DNA of 19,293 nt, from NCBI GenBank assembly GCA_016302985.1, contig JAEDMN010000029.1:1-19293 (forward strand). Reading direction: 5' to 3'. This document shows, piece after piece, positions 5,496 through 13,507 of the stretch. The stretch is from Kiritimatiellia bacterium (lineage in GTDB: Bacteria; Verrucomicrobiota; Kiritimatiellia; RFP12; UBA1067). A model generated the notes under the pieces. That model was given only the letters and a program-made list of their open reading frames with translations. It searched no databases and had not been told where the DNA came from. Each line of letters begins with the position of its first letter. Within the stretch, counting starts at the first letter, position 1. The position numbers and the translations under genes were made by a program.

Positions 5496-6131
5496 ATGGC
5501 CCGTAGGATCAAGGAAGAGGCTGAACAGACGCGCGCGCGGATTCTCGCGAGCGCGCTGGACCTTTTCTCCTCGAATGGCTATTCGCGGACGACGCTGACG
5601 GACGTGGCGTCGCGGCTGGGGATGACGAAGGGCGCGGTGTACTGGCATTTCACGTCGAAGGAGGCGCTGCTGATGGCGCTCGTCGACGAGATGCAGGAGA
5701 AGTTCAGCCGCCAGATCGACCGGCTGATGCCGAAGGACGAGCTGACGTTCACCGCGGTGGCGGACATGATGACGCGGAACGCCGGGGAGATCCTCGAGGA
5801 CGCGAAGGGCCGGGCGTTCTTCCTGCTGCTCAACGAGCAGGTCCAGTGGACGAGCGCGTCGATGGAGAAGATCCGCACGGAGCTGCTGCAGGACGAGCGG
5901 TGCGGCCCCTGGCACGCGTTCAAGCACGCCGTGGCGAACGACATCCGGGCGGGGCGCGTGCGCGCGGGGGTCAATCCGGACCGCGTGGCGCACGCCTGCC
6001 TGGCGCTGTGGTCCGGCCTGGTGCACGCGCGGATCGCGGGATTCATGTCGGAAGGGCTCGTGGAGACGCTCGGCGAGGCGTTCGCGTGCGTGTGGAAATC
6101 AATAAGGATAGCTGAGCCTGCGAGCGCGTGA
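5496..6131 (+). CDS. acrR: TetR/AcrR-family repressor of the efflux operon
   Basis: This is a DNA-binding repressor that probably releases its operator when it binds pump substrates. The N-terminal 60 residues match AcrR/TtgR closely: MARRIKEEAEQTRARILASA, LDLFSSNGYSRTTLTDVA, and the recognition helix GMTKGAVYWHFTSKEAL (helix-turn-helix about 32-51). The remaining 150 residues form the variable ligand and dimer domain. The 211-residue length is normal. The ATG at 5496 is 11 bases after the -10 box and has no Shine-Dalgarno, implying leaderless-type initiation. The adaptor gene starts 47 bases downstream on the same strand, so the repressor is the first gene of the operon it controls; in E. 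coli acrR is divergent from acrAB. The last codons run through an A/T-rich patch and a GAGC-rich repeat, so the C-terminal tail may be a late extension. The symbol is given by similarity. Confidence 0.88.
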   Translation: MARRIKEEAEQTRARILASALDLFSSNGYSRTTLTDVASRLGMTKGAVYWHFTSKEALLMALVDEMQEKFSRQIDRLMPKDELTFTAVADMMTRNAGEILEDAKGRAFFLLLNEQVQWTSASMEKIRTELLQDERCGPWHAFKHAVANDIRAGRVRAGVNPDRVAHACLALWSGLVHARIAGFMSEGLVETLGEAFACVWKSIRIAEPASA

Positions 6132-6155
6132 GCGAAGCGGAGCAAGCGAGCAGGC
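6116..6155. repeat. GAGC-rich imperfect palindrome across the repressor stop codon
   Basis: GCCTGC (6116-6121) and GCAGGC (6150-6155) bracket a segment with four GAGC units (6122, 6130, 6140, 6148). The repressor's last five codons and stop fall inside it. It looks like a small repetitive insertion between the repressor and the adaptor gene; function unknown. Confidence 0.4.
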
Positions 6156-6178
6156 GAAAACCATTGAGGAGGTAGAAG

Positions 6179-7387
6179 ATGAGCGAGGAAAAGAAGGGCA
6201 TCGGCGCGGCGATCGGGTCCGCGGTCGGGATGATCGTATTGGCGTGCGCGTGCGCGGTGGGTGGCTGGATCGCATGCGACATGTGGCCGAAAGGCGGTCC
6301 GAAGGGTCCGGCGGGCTTCGTGATGCCGCCGGCGACGGTCGCGGTGCGTCCGGTCGAGCTGCGTCCGTACAACCTGCCGGAGCGCTTCGTGGCGCACGCC
6401 GAGGCGGTGCAGGAGGTCGAGCTCCTGCCGCAGGTGGACGGCTACATCAAGGAGATCAAGTTCAAGGAGGGCGACACCGTCCGGGAGGGCCAGCTGCTGT
6501 ACGTGCTCGACGACGAGCGCTACCAGGCCGTGGTGAACCAGCGGAAGGCCGACCTCGAGGCGGCCGAGGCCGAGGCGCGCCGCGCGGCCCGCTACTGGGA
6601 GCGCATGCAGAAGGCGGACAGCCGCGGCATCACGCAGCTCGAGCGCGACAACGCCGAGGCGGGGGCCGAGAAGAGCAAGGCCGCGGTGATGCAGGCGAAG
6701 GCGAACCTCGTCGTCGCGGAATACGACCTCAAGAAGGCGAAGGTCGTGGCGCCGATCGCGGGCCAGATCGGCAAGACGACGGCGCACGTCGGCGACTACG
6801 TGGCGCCGTCCAAGGGCGCGCTCGCGCGCATCGTGCAGATCGACCCGATCCGCGTGACGTTCCCGCTCACGGACCGCGCGTACGTCAACTGGCGCGAGGA
6901 CCAGAAGGCCGGCAAGACGCAGGACCGCCGCATGCGCCTGCTGCTGCCGGACGGCAGCGAGTACGACCAGACCGGCGCGTGGGACTTCGACGACAACCAG
7001 ATGTCCCTCGAGACGGCGACGATCATCATGCGCCTCTCCTTCCCGAACCCCGACCGTCTGCTCGTGCCGAACAGCTACGTGACGCTGCTGATGGACTACC
7101 ACAAGGCGCCGGAGCTGCCGTGCGTGCCGCAGCAGGCCATCATCGACCTGCCGGGCGGCAAGCAGGGCGTGTACGTCCTCAAGGAGGACATGACCGTCGA
7201 GCAGCGGCCCGTCTCCCCGCGCGAGACGCACGAGGGCTGGGTGGCGATCGACGCAGGCCTGAAGGTGGGCGAGAAGGTCGTCATCTCCGGCGTGAACAAG
7301 CTCGTCAACGGCGCGAAGGTCGTGCTGGTGAAGGAGACGAGCAACGACGACATCGACCCGAACTACAAGCCGCCGGTGAAGGAATAA
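6179..7387 (+). CDS. RND efflux periplasmic adaptor (AcrA/MexA-like)
   Basis: This is the membrane fusion protein that links the inner-membrane pump to the outer-membrane channel in the periplasm. A strong AGGAGGT at 6167-6173, 5 bases before the ATG, sets the start. Residues about 10-32 are a hydrophobic anchor; the cysteines there do not make a convincing lipobox, unlike AcrA. Then come the first half of the lipoyl domain (VDGYIKEIKFKEGDTVREGQLLYVLDD, about 84-112), an alpha-hairpin rich in Ala/Glu (about 113-190), the second lipoyl half (APIAGQIGKTTAHVGDYV, about 192-210), a beta-barrel domain (IDPIRVTFPLTD onwards) and the membrane-proximal domain with VPQQAIIDLPGGKQGVYVL and LKVGEKVVISGVNKLVNGAKV. 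The 402 residues fit AcrA (about 397). The pump gene starts 16 bases later. Confidence 0.94.
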   Translation: MSEEKKGIGAAIGSAVGMIVLACACAVGGWIACDMWPKGGPKGPAGFVMPPATVAVRPVELRPYNLPERFVAHAEAVQEVELLPQVDGYIKEIKFKEGDTVREGQLLYVLDDERYQAVVNQRKADLEAAEAEARRAARYWERMQKADSRGITQLERDNAEAGAEKSKAAVMQAKANLVVAEYDLKKAKVVAPIAGQIGKTTAHVGDYVAPSKGALARIVQIDPIRVTFPLTDRAYVNWREDQKAGKTQDRRMRLLLPDGSEYDQTGAWDFDDNQMSLETATIIMRLSFPNPDRLLVPNSYVTLLMDYHKAPELPCVPQQAIIDLPGGKQGVYVLKEDMTVEQRPVSPRETHEGWVAIDAGLKVGEKVVISGVNKLVNGAKVVLVKETSNDDIDPNYKPPVKE

Positions 7388-7403
7388 ACCGGAAGGGACC
7401 GCG

Positions 7404-10400
7404 ATGAAGCTCTCAATCCGCAAGTCGATCGACGAGATCAAGACGTTCTCGCGCATCTTCGTGGAGCGTCCGCGCTTCGCGATGGTGATCGCGATCGTGC
7501 TGACGCTCGCGGGCGCGATGGCGATTTCGCGCCTGCCCGTGTCGCAGTACCCGCGCCTCACGCCGCCGTCCATCAGCGTGATGTACAACTACCCCGGCGC
7601 GAACGCGCGCGAGGTGATGAACACCATCGCCCGTCCGATCGAGGACGAGGTGAACGGCGTGGACGACATGCTGTACATGGTGGGCAACTGCTCGGACGAC
7701 GGCAACTACCAGCTCCAGGTGTCCTTCGAGGTCGAGTCGGACCGCGACATGGACATGGTCAAGGTGCAGAACCGCGTCGCGCAGGCCGAGGCGAAGCTGC
7801 CGGCCGAGGCCCGCCAGCTCGGCGGCCGCATCCGCGCGCAGAGCGAGGACCTGCTGGGCTTCATGGCCCTGCAGTCGCCCAAGGGCACGCTGTCGCGTCT
7901 GCAGATCTCCGACTACATCTACGGCAACATCCAGCCGGTGCTGCTGCGCGTGGCGGGCGTGGGCGAGGCGACGGTGTACGGCCCGAAGCTCGCGATGCGC
8001 GTGTGGCTCGACCCGGCGCGCCTCGCGGCGCAGGGGATGAACTCCGAGGAGGTCATCGCCGCGGTGACGAAGCAGAACGTGCAGGCCTCGCTGGGCGTGG
8101 TCGGCGCGTCCCCGATCCCCGCGCACGGCGCGTACACCTACACCCTCACGGGCAAGGGCCGCCTGATGAACCCGCGCGAGTTCAACGAGATCGTCGTCCG
8201 CCGCGACGCGAACGGCGGCGTGGTGAAGCTGAAGGACGTGGCGCGCACCGAGATCGGCGAGGAGAACTACATGTTCACCAGCCAGTTCAACGCCGGCAAC
8301 GCGGTGTGCATCGCGCTCGCGCAGAAGCCGGGCGCGAACGCGATCGCGACGATGGACGAGATCTACGCGGAGATGAAGCGCCTCGAGAAGAACTTCCCGA
8401 ACGACCTCGAGTGGACGGTCCCGTACGACGCGACCGACTACGTGCGGCGCTGCATCAAGGAGATCCTCGAGACGCTGCTCATCACGTTCGGCCTCGTGGT
8501 GCTCGTGTGCTACGTCTTCCTGCAGGACTGGCGCGCGACGCTCATTCCCTGCCTGACGATTCCCGTCTCGCTCTGCTCGACCTTCATTCTGATGGCGGTG
8601 CTTGGCTACACGATCAACATCCTCACATTGTTCGGCCTCGTGCTCGCGATCGGCGTCGTGGTGGACGACTGCATCGTCGTCGTCGAGCGCGTGCAGTTCC
8701 TCATCGAGACGCGCGGCCTGAACGCGAAGGAGGCGACGATCCAGGCGATGAGCGACGTGACCTCCGCCGTCATCGCGACGACGCTGGTGCTGCTCGGCAT
8801 CTTCGTGCCGGTCGGCTTCATGAGCGGCATCACCGGCCGCATCTACCAGCAGTTCTCGGTGACGCTGTCGGCGGCCGTGTGCTTCTCGACGGTGTGCGCC
8901 CTGACGCTGGCGCCGGCGCTCTGCTCGCTGCTGCTGCGCGAGGCGCGTCCGTTCAAGCACGGCCCGCTCGCGTGGTTCAACTGGGGCGTCAACCGCTTCA
9001 AGGGCCTGTTCGTGACGCTGGCGAAGTGGCTCGCGAGCCGCATTTTCCTGGCGTTCGTGCTGCTCGTGCTGACCGCGCTGCTGACGGTCCAGTCCTTCAT
9101 GAAGACGCAGACGAGCTTCCTGCCGGACGAGGACCAGCGCGTGGTGTTCGCCTCGATGGAGATGCCCGAGGGCACGGCCCGCGACCGCGCGCGCGACGTC
9201 AGCCTGCGCGCGGTGGAGATGCTGCGGCAGATGCCGGAGGTGAACAGCGTGCTCTCGATCACGGGCTGGGGCATGATCGGCGGCCGCGGTGAGAACCTCA
9301 CGACGCTGATCATCGACCTCAAGGACTGGGCGGAGCGGCCGCTGCCGGAGCAGAGCGCGCAGTCGATGGTGGCGAAGATCCAGAAGACGCTGGCGGCCAT
9401 CCCCGAGCCGAAGTGGAACGTCTTCACGCCGCCGGCGATCCCGGGCCTCGGCAACGCGAACGGCATCGCCCTCCACCTGCTGAACAAGGCGGACTCCGAC
9501 CCGATGATGGCGGACCAGGTGAAGAAGCAGGTCCTGATGAAGCTCAACCAGAACCCGCACGTGCTGGCGGCGTTCGCGGGCTTCAACACGGACACGCCGC
9601 ACCTCTACTTCAACCTCGACCGCGACAAGGCCGAGATGTTCAAGGTGCCGGTCGCGACCGTCTACGCGACGCTCCAGAACTACCTGGGCTCGCGCTACGT
9701 GAACGACGTCAACCTCGGCACGCAGGTCAACCGCGTGACGGTGCAGTCCTCGTTCGAGGGCCGCGCCACGCCGCAGGACGTCGAGCGCCTGTACGTGCGC
9801 AGCGAGCGGGGCGGCATGATCCCGGTCGGTTCGCTCGGCACGATCACGCGCGAGCTGGGCCCGCGCATGGTGTACACGCGCGACAAGTACGTGACGGCCG
9901 GCATCACGGTCATCACGAAGCCGGGCGTCGCCTCGGGCCTCGTGATGAACGAGATCCGCGAGCTGATGGAGAAGGAGCTGCCGAACGGCTTCGGCTACAG
10001 CTGGTCGGGCCTCTCCTTCCAGGAGGCGCGCAACGAGGGCGGCGCGGCGCCGCTGATCGGCCTCGCGATCCTCTTCGGCTACCTGTTCCTCGTGGCGCAG
10101 TACGAGTCGTGGACGATCCCGCTGCCGGTGATGCTCTCGATCTTCGTGGCCGTCTTCGGCGCGCTGCTGGGCCTTAAGTGGTGGGGCATCTTCACCACCG
10201 GGGCGGCGTTCCCGCTCTCCATCTACGCGCAGCTCGGCCTCGTGCTGCTGGTCGGCCTTGCGTCGAAAAACGCGATTCTCATCGTCGAGTTCGCGAAGGA
10301 CAAGCGGGAGAACGAGAACTACTCGATCGTGGATGCGGCCGGCACGGCTGCGGGCGAGCGCCTGCGCGCCTTGCTGATGACGGCGCTCACGACGCTGCTT

Positions 10401-10577
10401 GGCACGCTGCCGATGATGATCGCGACGGGCGCGGGCGCGGCGAGCCGCAACCATCTGGGCACGACCGAATTCTGGGGCATGTTCGCGTCCGTCTCCTTCG
10501 GCATCCTGCTGGTGCCGGGACTCTACGCGCTCTTCCAGACGTGGCGCGAGCGGATCAAGGGAATCTTCCAGAAGTGA
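7404..10577 (+). CDS. RND multidrug efflux pump, HAE1 family (AcrB-like)
   Basis: This is a proton-driven inner-membrane trimer exporting drugs, bile salts or other amphiphiles. It has 1057 residues against 1049 in AcrB. The N-terminal helix is followed by SRLPVSQYPRLTPPSISVMYNYPGANAREV, the usual start of the porter domain. The proton relay is intact: D421 and D422 in GVVVDDCIVVVERV (AcrB D407/D408), K955 in GLASKNAILIVEFAKD (K940), and R988 in ERLRALLMTAL (R971). GTMPMMIATGAGAASRN-like LGTLPMMIATGAGAASRNHLG near the end is also diagnostic of HAE1 rather than the heavy-metal (HME) type. Two large periplasmic loops lie between the expected transmembrane blocks. GGAAGGGA precedes the ATG by 5 bases. 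The channel gene begins 12 bases after its stop. The substrate range cannot be read from sequence. Confidence 0.96.
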   Translation: MKLSIRKSIDEIKTFSRIFVERPRFAMVIAIVLTLAGAMAISRLPVSQYPRLTPPSISVMYNYPGANAREVMNTIARPIEDEVNGVDDMLYMVGNCSDDGNYQLQVSFEVESDRDMDMVKVQNRVAQAEAKLPAEARQLGGRIRAQSEDLLGFMALQSPKGTLSRLQISDYIYGNIQPVLLRVAGVGEATVYGPKLAMRVWLDPARLAAQGMNSEEVIAAVTKQNVQASLGVVGASPIPAHGAYTYTLTGKGRLMNPREFNEIVVRRDANGGVVKLKDVARTEIGEENYMFTSQFNAGNAVCIALAQKPGANAIATMDEIYAEMKRLEKNFPNDLEWTVPYDATDYVRRCIKEILETLLITFGLVVLVCYVFLQDWRATLIPCLTIPVSLCSTFILMAVLGYTINILTLFGLVLAIGVVVDDCIVVVERVQFLIETRGLNAKEATIQAMSDVTSAVIATTLVLLGIFVPVGFMSGITGRIYQQFSVTLSAAVCFSTVCALTLAPALCSLLLREARPFKHGPLAWFNWGVNRFKGLFVTLAKWLASRIFLAFVLLVLTALLTVQSFMKTQTSFLPDEDQRVVFASMEMPEGTARDRARDVSLRAVEMLRQMPEVNSVLSITGWGMIGGRGENLTTLIIDLKDWAERPLPEQSAQSMVAKIQKTLAAIPEPKWNVFTPPAIPGLGNANGIALHLLNKADSDPMMADQVKKQVLMKLNQNPHVLAAFAGFNTDTPHLYFNLDRDKAEMFKVPVATVYATLQNYLGSRYVNDVNLGTQVNRVTVQSSFEGRATPQDVERLYVRSERGGMIPVGSLGTITRELGPRMVYTRDKYVTAGITVITKPGVASGLVMNEIRELMEKELPNGFGYSWSGLSFQEARNEGGAAPLIGLAILFGYLFLVAQYESWTIPLPVMLSIFVAVFGALLGLKWWGIFTTGAAFPLSIYAQLGLVLLVGLASKNAILIVEFAKDKRENENYSIVDAAGTAAGERLRALLMTALTTLLGTLPMMIATGAGAASRNHLGTTEFWGMFASVSFGILLVPGLYALFQTWRERIKGIFQK

Positions 10578-10589
10578 AAGGCGAATGAG

Positions 10590-12065
10590 ATGCAGAGAAT
10601 CCTGATGTGCTGCGGCCTGCTGCTGGCCGCGGGATGCGGCATGTGGGCCGTGGGGCCGGACTACAGCGAACCGGAGATCCTCGCGCCGGAGGCGTCGACG
10701 CCGGATGCCGGGTATCCGACCACGAACAAGACGGCGACGGGCGAGTTCCGTCCCGCGGAGACGAACGAGGATCCCCGCGTGGTCCTCACGGCCGAGCGCA
10801 TTCGCGGCTGGTGGGGGCAGTTCAACGACGAGATCCTCACGAACCTCGTCGAGGCCGCCGTGTCGAACAACCTCACGTTCCTCATGGCGCAGCAGCGCCT
10901 CGTGCAGGCGCGCTGGCAGCTCGTGGGCAGCGTCGCCGCGTTCATGCCGAAGGTCACGATGGACGGCACGTATACGCGTTCGGGGGCGCACCGCTTCACC
11001 AGTTCCCGCGCGGACTCGGGCCGGAACCACCACGGCGACCTCTGGAGCAGCGGCTTCGACGCCACATGGGAGATCGACGTCTTCGGCGGCACGCGCCGCG
11101 CCTACGAGGCCGCCGACGCACAGCTTGCGGCGGCGGAGTGCACGCTTGAGCAGGCCTGGGTCACGCTGACGTCCGAAATCGGCCGGCAGTACATCTCGCT
11201 GCGCACGGTGCAGGAGCGCCTGCGCGTCGCGCGCGCCAACCTCAAGCTGCAGAGCGAGACCTACGACATCCTGAAGTCCCGCCTCGACAGCGGCATCGGC
11301 GACGAGCTCGCCGTGAACCAGGCGAAGTACAATGTCGAGCAGACGCGCGCGGGCATCCCCAACCTTCTGGCCGCGGAGGAGCAGCACATGAACGCGCTGG
11401 CGATCCTCGTGGGCACCATGCCGGGTTCGCTGCACGCGCTGTTGGGCGAACTCCCCGACCGCGACTGGCTGGTGGCGCCGCAGCGGCTCGCCGAGATCCG
11501 CCTCGACGCGATGCGCGCCCGCCCGGACGTCCGGGCCGCGGAGCGCGCCCTCGCCGCGCAGGTCGCGGCCGTCGGCGTCGCGGAGAGCCAGCTGTTCCCG
11601 AAGTTCTACATCAACGGCTCCCTGGGCCTGGACAGCGCGGAGGCGAGCAAGTTCTTCCGCCGCGACTCGTTCATCGCCTCGATCGGCCCGAGCTTCCGCT
11701 GGCCCATCTTCCAGGGCGGCAACCTCGTCGCGAACATGAAGGTCGAGGAGTCCAAGATGGACGAGGCCGCGCTCCGCTACGAGCTCGCGGTGCAGACGGC
11801 CTACGAGGAGACGCGCAACGCGTACAGCGCCTATACGCAGGAATACCACCGCTACCAGTCGCTACAGGGCGCCGTGGCCGCGGCCCGCGCGGCGGTGGAC
11901 ATCTCCAACGACCTCTACAAGAACGGCCTCGCGGACTTCAACAACGTCCTCGACGCGCAGCGCTCGCTGCTGACGCTGGAGGAATCCCTGGCGATCAGCC
12001 GCGGCACGATCACGGTCGACCTGATCGCGCTCTACAAGGCCCTCGGAGGTGGAATCTGCCTTTGA
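10590..12065 (+). CDS. Outer-membrane efflux lipoprotein (OprM/NodT-type TolC family)
   Basis: This is the outer-membrane exit duct of the pump. The N terminus is a lipoprotein signal with lipobox LAAGC and the lipidated Cys at residue 16. The start of the mature protein, VGPDYSEPE, is the VGPDY motif of the NodT/OprM subfamily. Two OEP repeats follow. The first contains WWGQFNDEILTNLVEAAVSNNL (the usual W-FxDP-L-block), and the second begins in the RPDVRAAERALAAQVAAVGVAESQLFPKFYINGSLG block. GPSFRWPIFQGGNLVAN, and the FNNVLDAQRSLLTLEESLAISRG stretch near the C terminus, are also typical. Length 491 fits (OprM 485). AAAGG lies 8 bases before the ATG; an ATG at 10585 is out of frame. It is the last gene of the efflux operon and a terminator follows its stop. 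Confidence 0.95.
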   Translation: MQRILMCCGLLLAAGCGMWAVGPDYSEPEILAPEASTPDAGYPTTNKTATGEFRPAETNEDPRVVLTAERIRGWWGQFNDEILTNLVEAAVSNNLTFLMAQQRLVQARWQLVGSVAAFMPKVTMDGTYTRSGAHRFTSSRADSGRNHHGDLWSSGFDATWEIDVFGGTRRAYEAADAQLAAAECTLEQAWVTLTSEIGRQYISLRTVQERLRVARANLKLQSETYDILKSRLDSGIGDELAVNQAKYNVEQTRAGIPNLLAAEEQHMNALAILVGTMPGSLHALLGELPDRDWLVAPQRLAEIRLDAMRARPDVRAAERALAAQVAAVGVAESQLFPKFYINGSLGLDSAEASKFFRRDSFIASIGPSFRWPIFQGGNLVANMKVEESKMDEAALRYELAVQTAYEETRNAYSAYTQEYHRYQSLQGAVAAARAAVDISNDLYKNGLADFNNVLDAQRSLLTLEESLAISRGTITVDLIALYKALGGGICL

Positions 12066-12071
12066 GGTCAA

Positions 12072-12099
12072 GGGGGGATGAAAAATTTCCCCCATTTTT
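12072..12099 (+). terminator. Intrinsic terminator of the efflux operon
   Basis: GGGGGA (12073-12078) pairs with TCCCCC (12088-12093), with the AAA/TTT bases between able to extend the stem, followed by ATTTTT to 12099. It lies 7 bases after the channel gene stop. Confidence 0.82.
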
Positions 12100-12102
12100 G
12101 AA

Positions 12103-12131
12103 TTGCCAAATGACCGAATATCCACTATCCT
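12103..12131 (+). promoter_or_regulatory. Probable promoter of the coiled-coil/lipoprotein operon
   Basis: TTGCCA at 12103-12108 and TATCCT at 12126-12131 are separated by 17 bases. Start of transcription would be near 12138, which places the whole stem-loop at 12135-12173 at the extreme 5' end of the mRNA. The local A/T richness stands out against the coding DNA. Confidence 0.6.
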
Positions 12132-12134
12132 AAT

Positions 12135-12173
12135 ACACCATGGAGACGGGAACTAGGTTCTCGCCTTCGGTGT
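12135..12173 (+). promoter_or_regulatory. Long 5' leader stem-loop
   Basis: ACACC (12135-12139) pairs with GGTGT (12169-12173), a 2-base AT bulge follows, and GGAGACGGGAAC (12142-12153) pairs with GTTCTCGCCTTC (12157-12168) around a TAG loop. The inner 12 positions contain two G-U pairs and one A-C mismatch. No T tract follows, and the ribosome site (AGAGG at 12185-12189) lies 11 bases beyond the stem. It could protect the 5' end of the mRNA or bind a regulator; I do not recognise a known riboswitch. Confidence 0.6.
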
Positions 12174-12200
12174 AATCTGTCCAAAGAGGTAGAACAAAAC

Positions 12201-13349
12201 ATGAACAAGGCTTTGCATGCTCTCGTCTACGTGATCCTGGTCATCGCGGCGGCCGCGCTGTACTTCGAGTACAATCTGTACGGGAAGAAAGAACTGCTCA
12301 AGGATCGCAACCGGCAGCTGGAAGACTACCTCGTGAAGCTTTCCAACACGATCGAGAAGTCCGACGCCGCCAAGCCGACCACGCTTCCCGAGGCGCTCAA
12401 GGACGTCTCCCCGGTCGAGGCGAAGCTCGTCGACACCCCCGAGACGGAGAACGTCCTGGAGGAGTACCAGGCGCAGCTCGAGGAGCAGAACCTCGAGACG
12501 ATGAAGTGGGACGACAAGGAGCGCATGCAGCTTCGCCAGTACTACAAGGTGGACGGCGAGGGCAACCGCATCCCCGACGCCGCCAATCCGGGCGACTATG
12601 TGAAGAAGGGCCCCGGCACGGCGCAGGAGCTTCTGGACCAGCTGTTTGACCGCGCGAAGGCCCAGCAGGCCAAGCTGAACACGACGCGTGCCGCCCTGGC
12701 CGAGATGCGCACGAAGGTTGAGGGGCTTGTTGCCGAGTACAACAAGATCAAGCCCGAGTGCCGCCAGGAGAAGGTTGCGGTGGAGGAGAAGAAGGGCCAG
12801 GTCTCCGAGCTTGAGCAGGACAAGGCCTCCGCGCAGGAGCAGCTCACGAAGGTCAAGGGTCAGATCGACGACCTGAACGCCGAAATCAAGTCCCTCAAGG
12901 ATGAAGTCGCGAGTGCGAAGGACGAGACGGAGGCCGTGCGCGAGGACCTGCAGAAGAAGACGGAGTACGCCGACAAGCTGAAAGAGCTCCTGAAGAACAC
13001 CGTCGTGGCGCCGGCCCAGCGCAGTTCCGCCGCTGCGAGCGCGGACGCGGTCCTGCTCACGGCGGGCTGCAAGGGCAAGATCATCGATGTCAACACCAAG
13101 CTGATGTTCGCGATCGTCGAGCTCAATCCCGATGCGATCGCCGAGTTGCTGGGGCCCGACCGCCAGAACCCGCTTCGTCCGACGGAGATGGGGCTGCGCC
13201 GCAAGGGCTTCCAGGGCCCCGCCGGCGAGTACGTCGGCCGCATCCGTCTGCGCCAGGCCGTGCAGAACAAGAACTTCGTCATCGCCGACATTCTGGGCGA
13301 CTGGCAGCAGGCGCAGGTTCAGAAGGGCGATGAAGTCTTTGCGGAGTGA
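12201..13349 (+). CDS. Membrane-anchored coiled-coil protein with C-terminal beta-rich domain
   Basis: I do not recognise a named family. The 382 residues begin with a single N-terminal membrane span (about 6-23) ending in an aromatic belt (YFEYNLY), then a charged helical segment (KKELLKDRNRQLEDYLVKLSNTIEKS). After a Pro-containing linker, a long coiled coil (about 150-265) is rich in Lys, Glu, Gln and Ala (VAVEEKKGQVSELEQDK, LTKVKGQIDDLNAEIKSLKD). An Ala/Ser linker leads to a compact beta-type domain (about 288-382): KGKIIDVNTKLMFAIVEL, EYVGRIRLRQAVQNKNFVIADILG, and VQKGDEVFAE. That pattern resembles a domain I associate with PVC-group proteins of unknown role. Topology predicts coiled coil and domain in the periplasm. 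The next gene, a lipoprotein, overlaps its last 20 bases, so the two are likely made together. Role is unknown; an envelope-spanning structural or scaffold job is a guess. Confidence 0.88.
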   Translation: MNKALHALVYVILVIAAAALYFEYNLYGKKELLKDRNRQLEDYLVKLSNTIEKSDAAKPTTLPEALKDVSPVEAKLVDTPETENVLEEYQAQLEEQNLETMKWDDKERMQLRQYYKVDGEGNRIPDAANPGDYVKKGPGTAQELLDQLFDRAKAQQAKLNTTRAALAEMRTKVEGLVAEYNKIKPECRQEKVAVEEKKGQVSELEQDKASAQEQLTKVKGQIDDLNAEIKSLKDEVASAKDETEAVREDLQKKTEYADKLKELLKNTVVAPAQRSSAAASADAVLLTAGCKGKIIDVNTKLMFAIVELNPDAIAELLGPDRQNPLRPTEMGLRRKGFQGPAGEYVGRIRLRQAVQNKNFVIADILGDWQQAQVQKGDEVFAE

Positions 13350-13506
13350 GGGCTGGGCCTGGGCGTGCCGGATTCTGGCCGCGCTTGCCCTGGGCCTGCT
13401 CGCGGGCTGCATCGCGGATTCGGCCGAAGATTCCGACCTGCCCTGGTCGACGAACCAGAACTGGGAAGGTCTTGGGCCGATCGGGACGATGATCCAAGAC
13501 AGGTGA
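13330..13506 (+). CDS. Small lipoprotein, 58 residues
   Basis: The ATG at 13330 overlaps the coiled-coil gene by 20 bases in another frame, with AGAAGGG (13321-13327) as ribosome site. The protein is a textbook lipoprotein precursor: basic N terminus (MKSLR), hydrophobic core (ILAALALGLLAG), lipobox LAGC with Cys27, then only 31 mature residues. The mature part has an acidic stretch (DSAEDSD) and a motif with two tryptophans, PWSTNQNWEGLGPIG. Such a short mature chain cannot fold into a large domain, so it is more likely a membrane-tethered peptide that binds a partner; the coiled-coil protein encoded just upstream is the obvious candidate. I do not recognise a named family. The pseudouridine synthase gene starts 1 base after its stop. 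Confidence 0.82.
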   Translation: MKSLRSEGWAWACRILAALALGLLAGCIADSAEDSDLPWSTNQNWEGLGPIGTMIQDR

Positions 13507-13507
13507 T

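Noticed and set aside
6179..6280. Lipoprotein signal on the adaptor
   Set aside because: Cysteines at the N-terminal hydrophobic segment (LACAC, WIAC) lack a good small residue pattern at -3 to -1; a membrane anchor fits better, though lipidation is not excluded.
5579..7588. 669-codon open frame on the minus strand
   Set aside because: It is antisense to the repressor and adaptor genes, low-complexity (HVRL/RHDV-rich) and crosses two gene boundaries.
7413..11849. Very long open frame (1478 codons) on the minus strand
   Set aside because: It lies opposite the pump and channel genes, whose family matches are certain. Its translation is rich in Arg, His, Asp and Val with no domain, the usual antisense shadow in GC-rich DNA.
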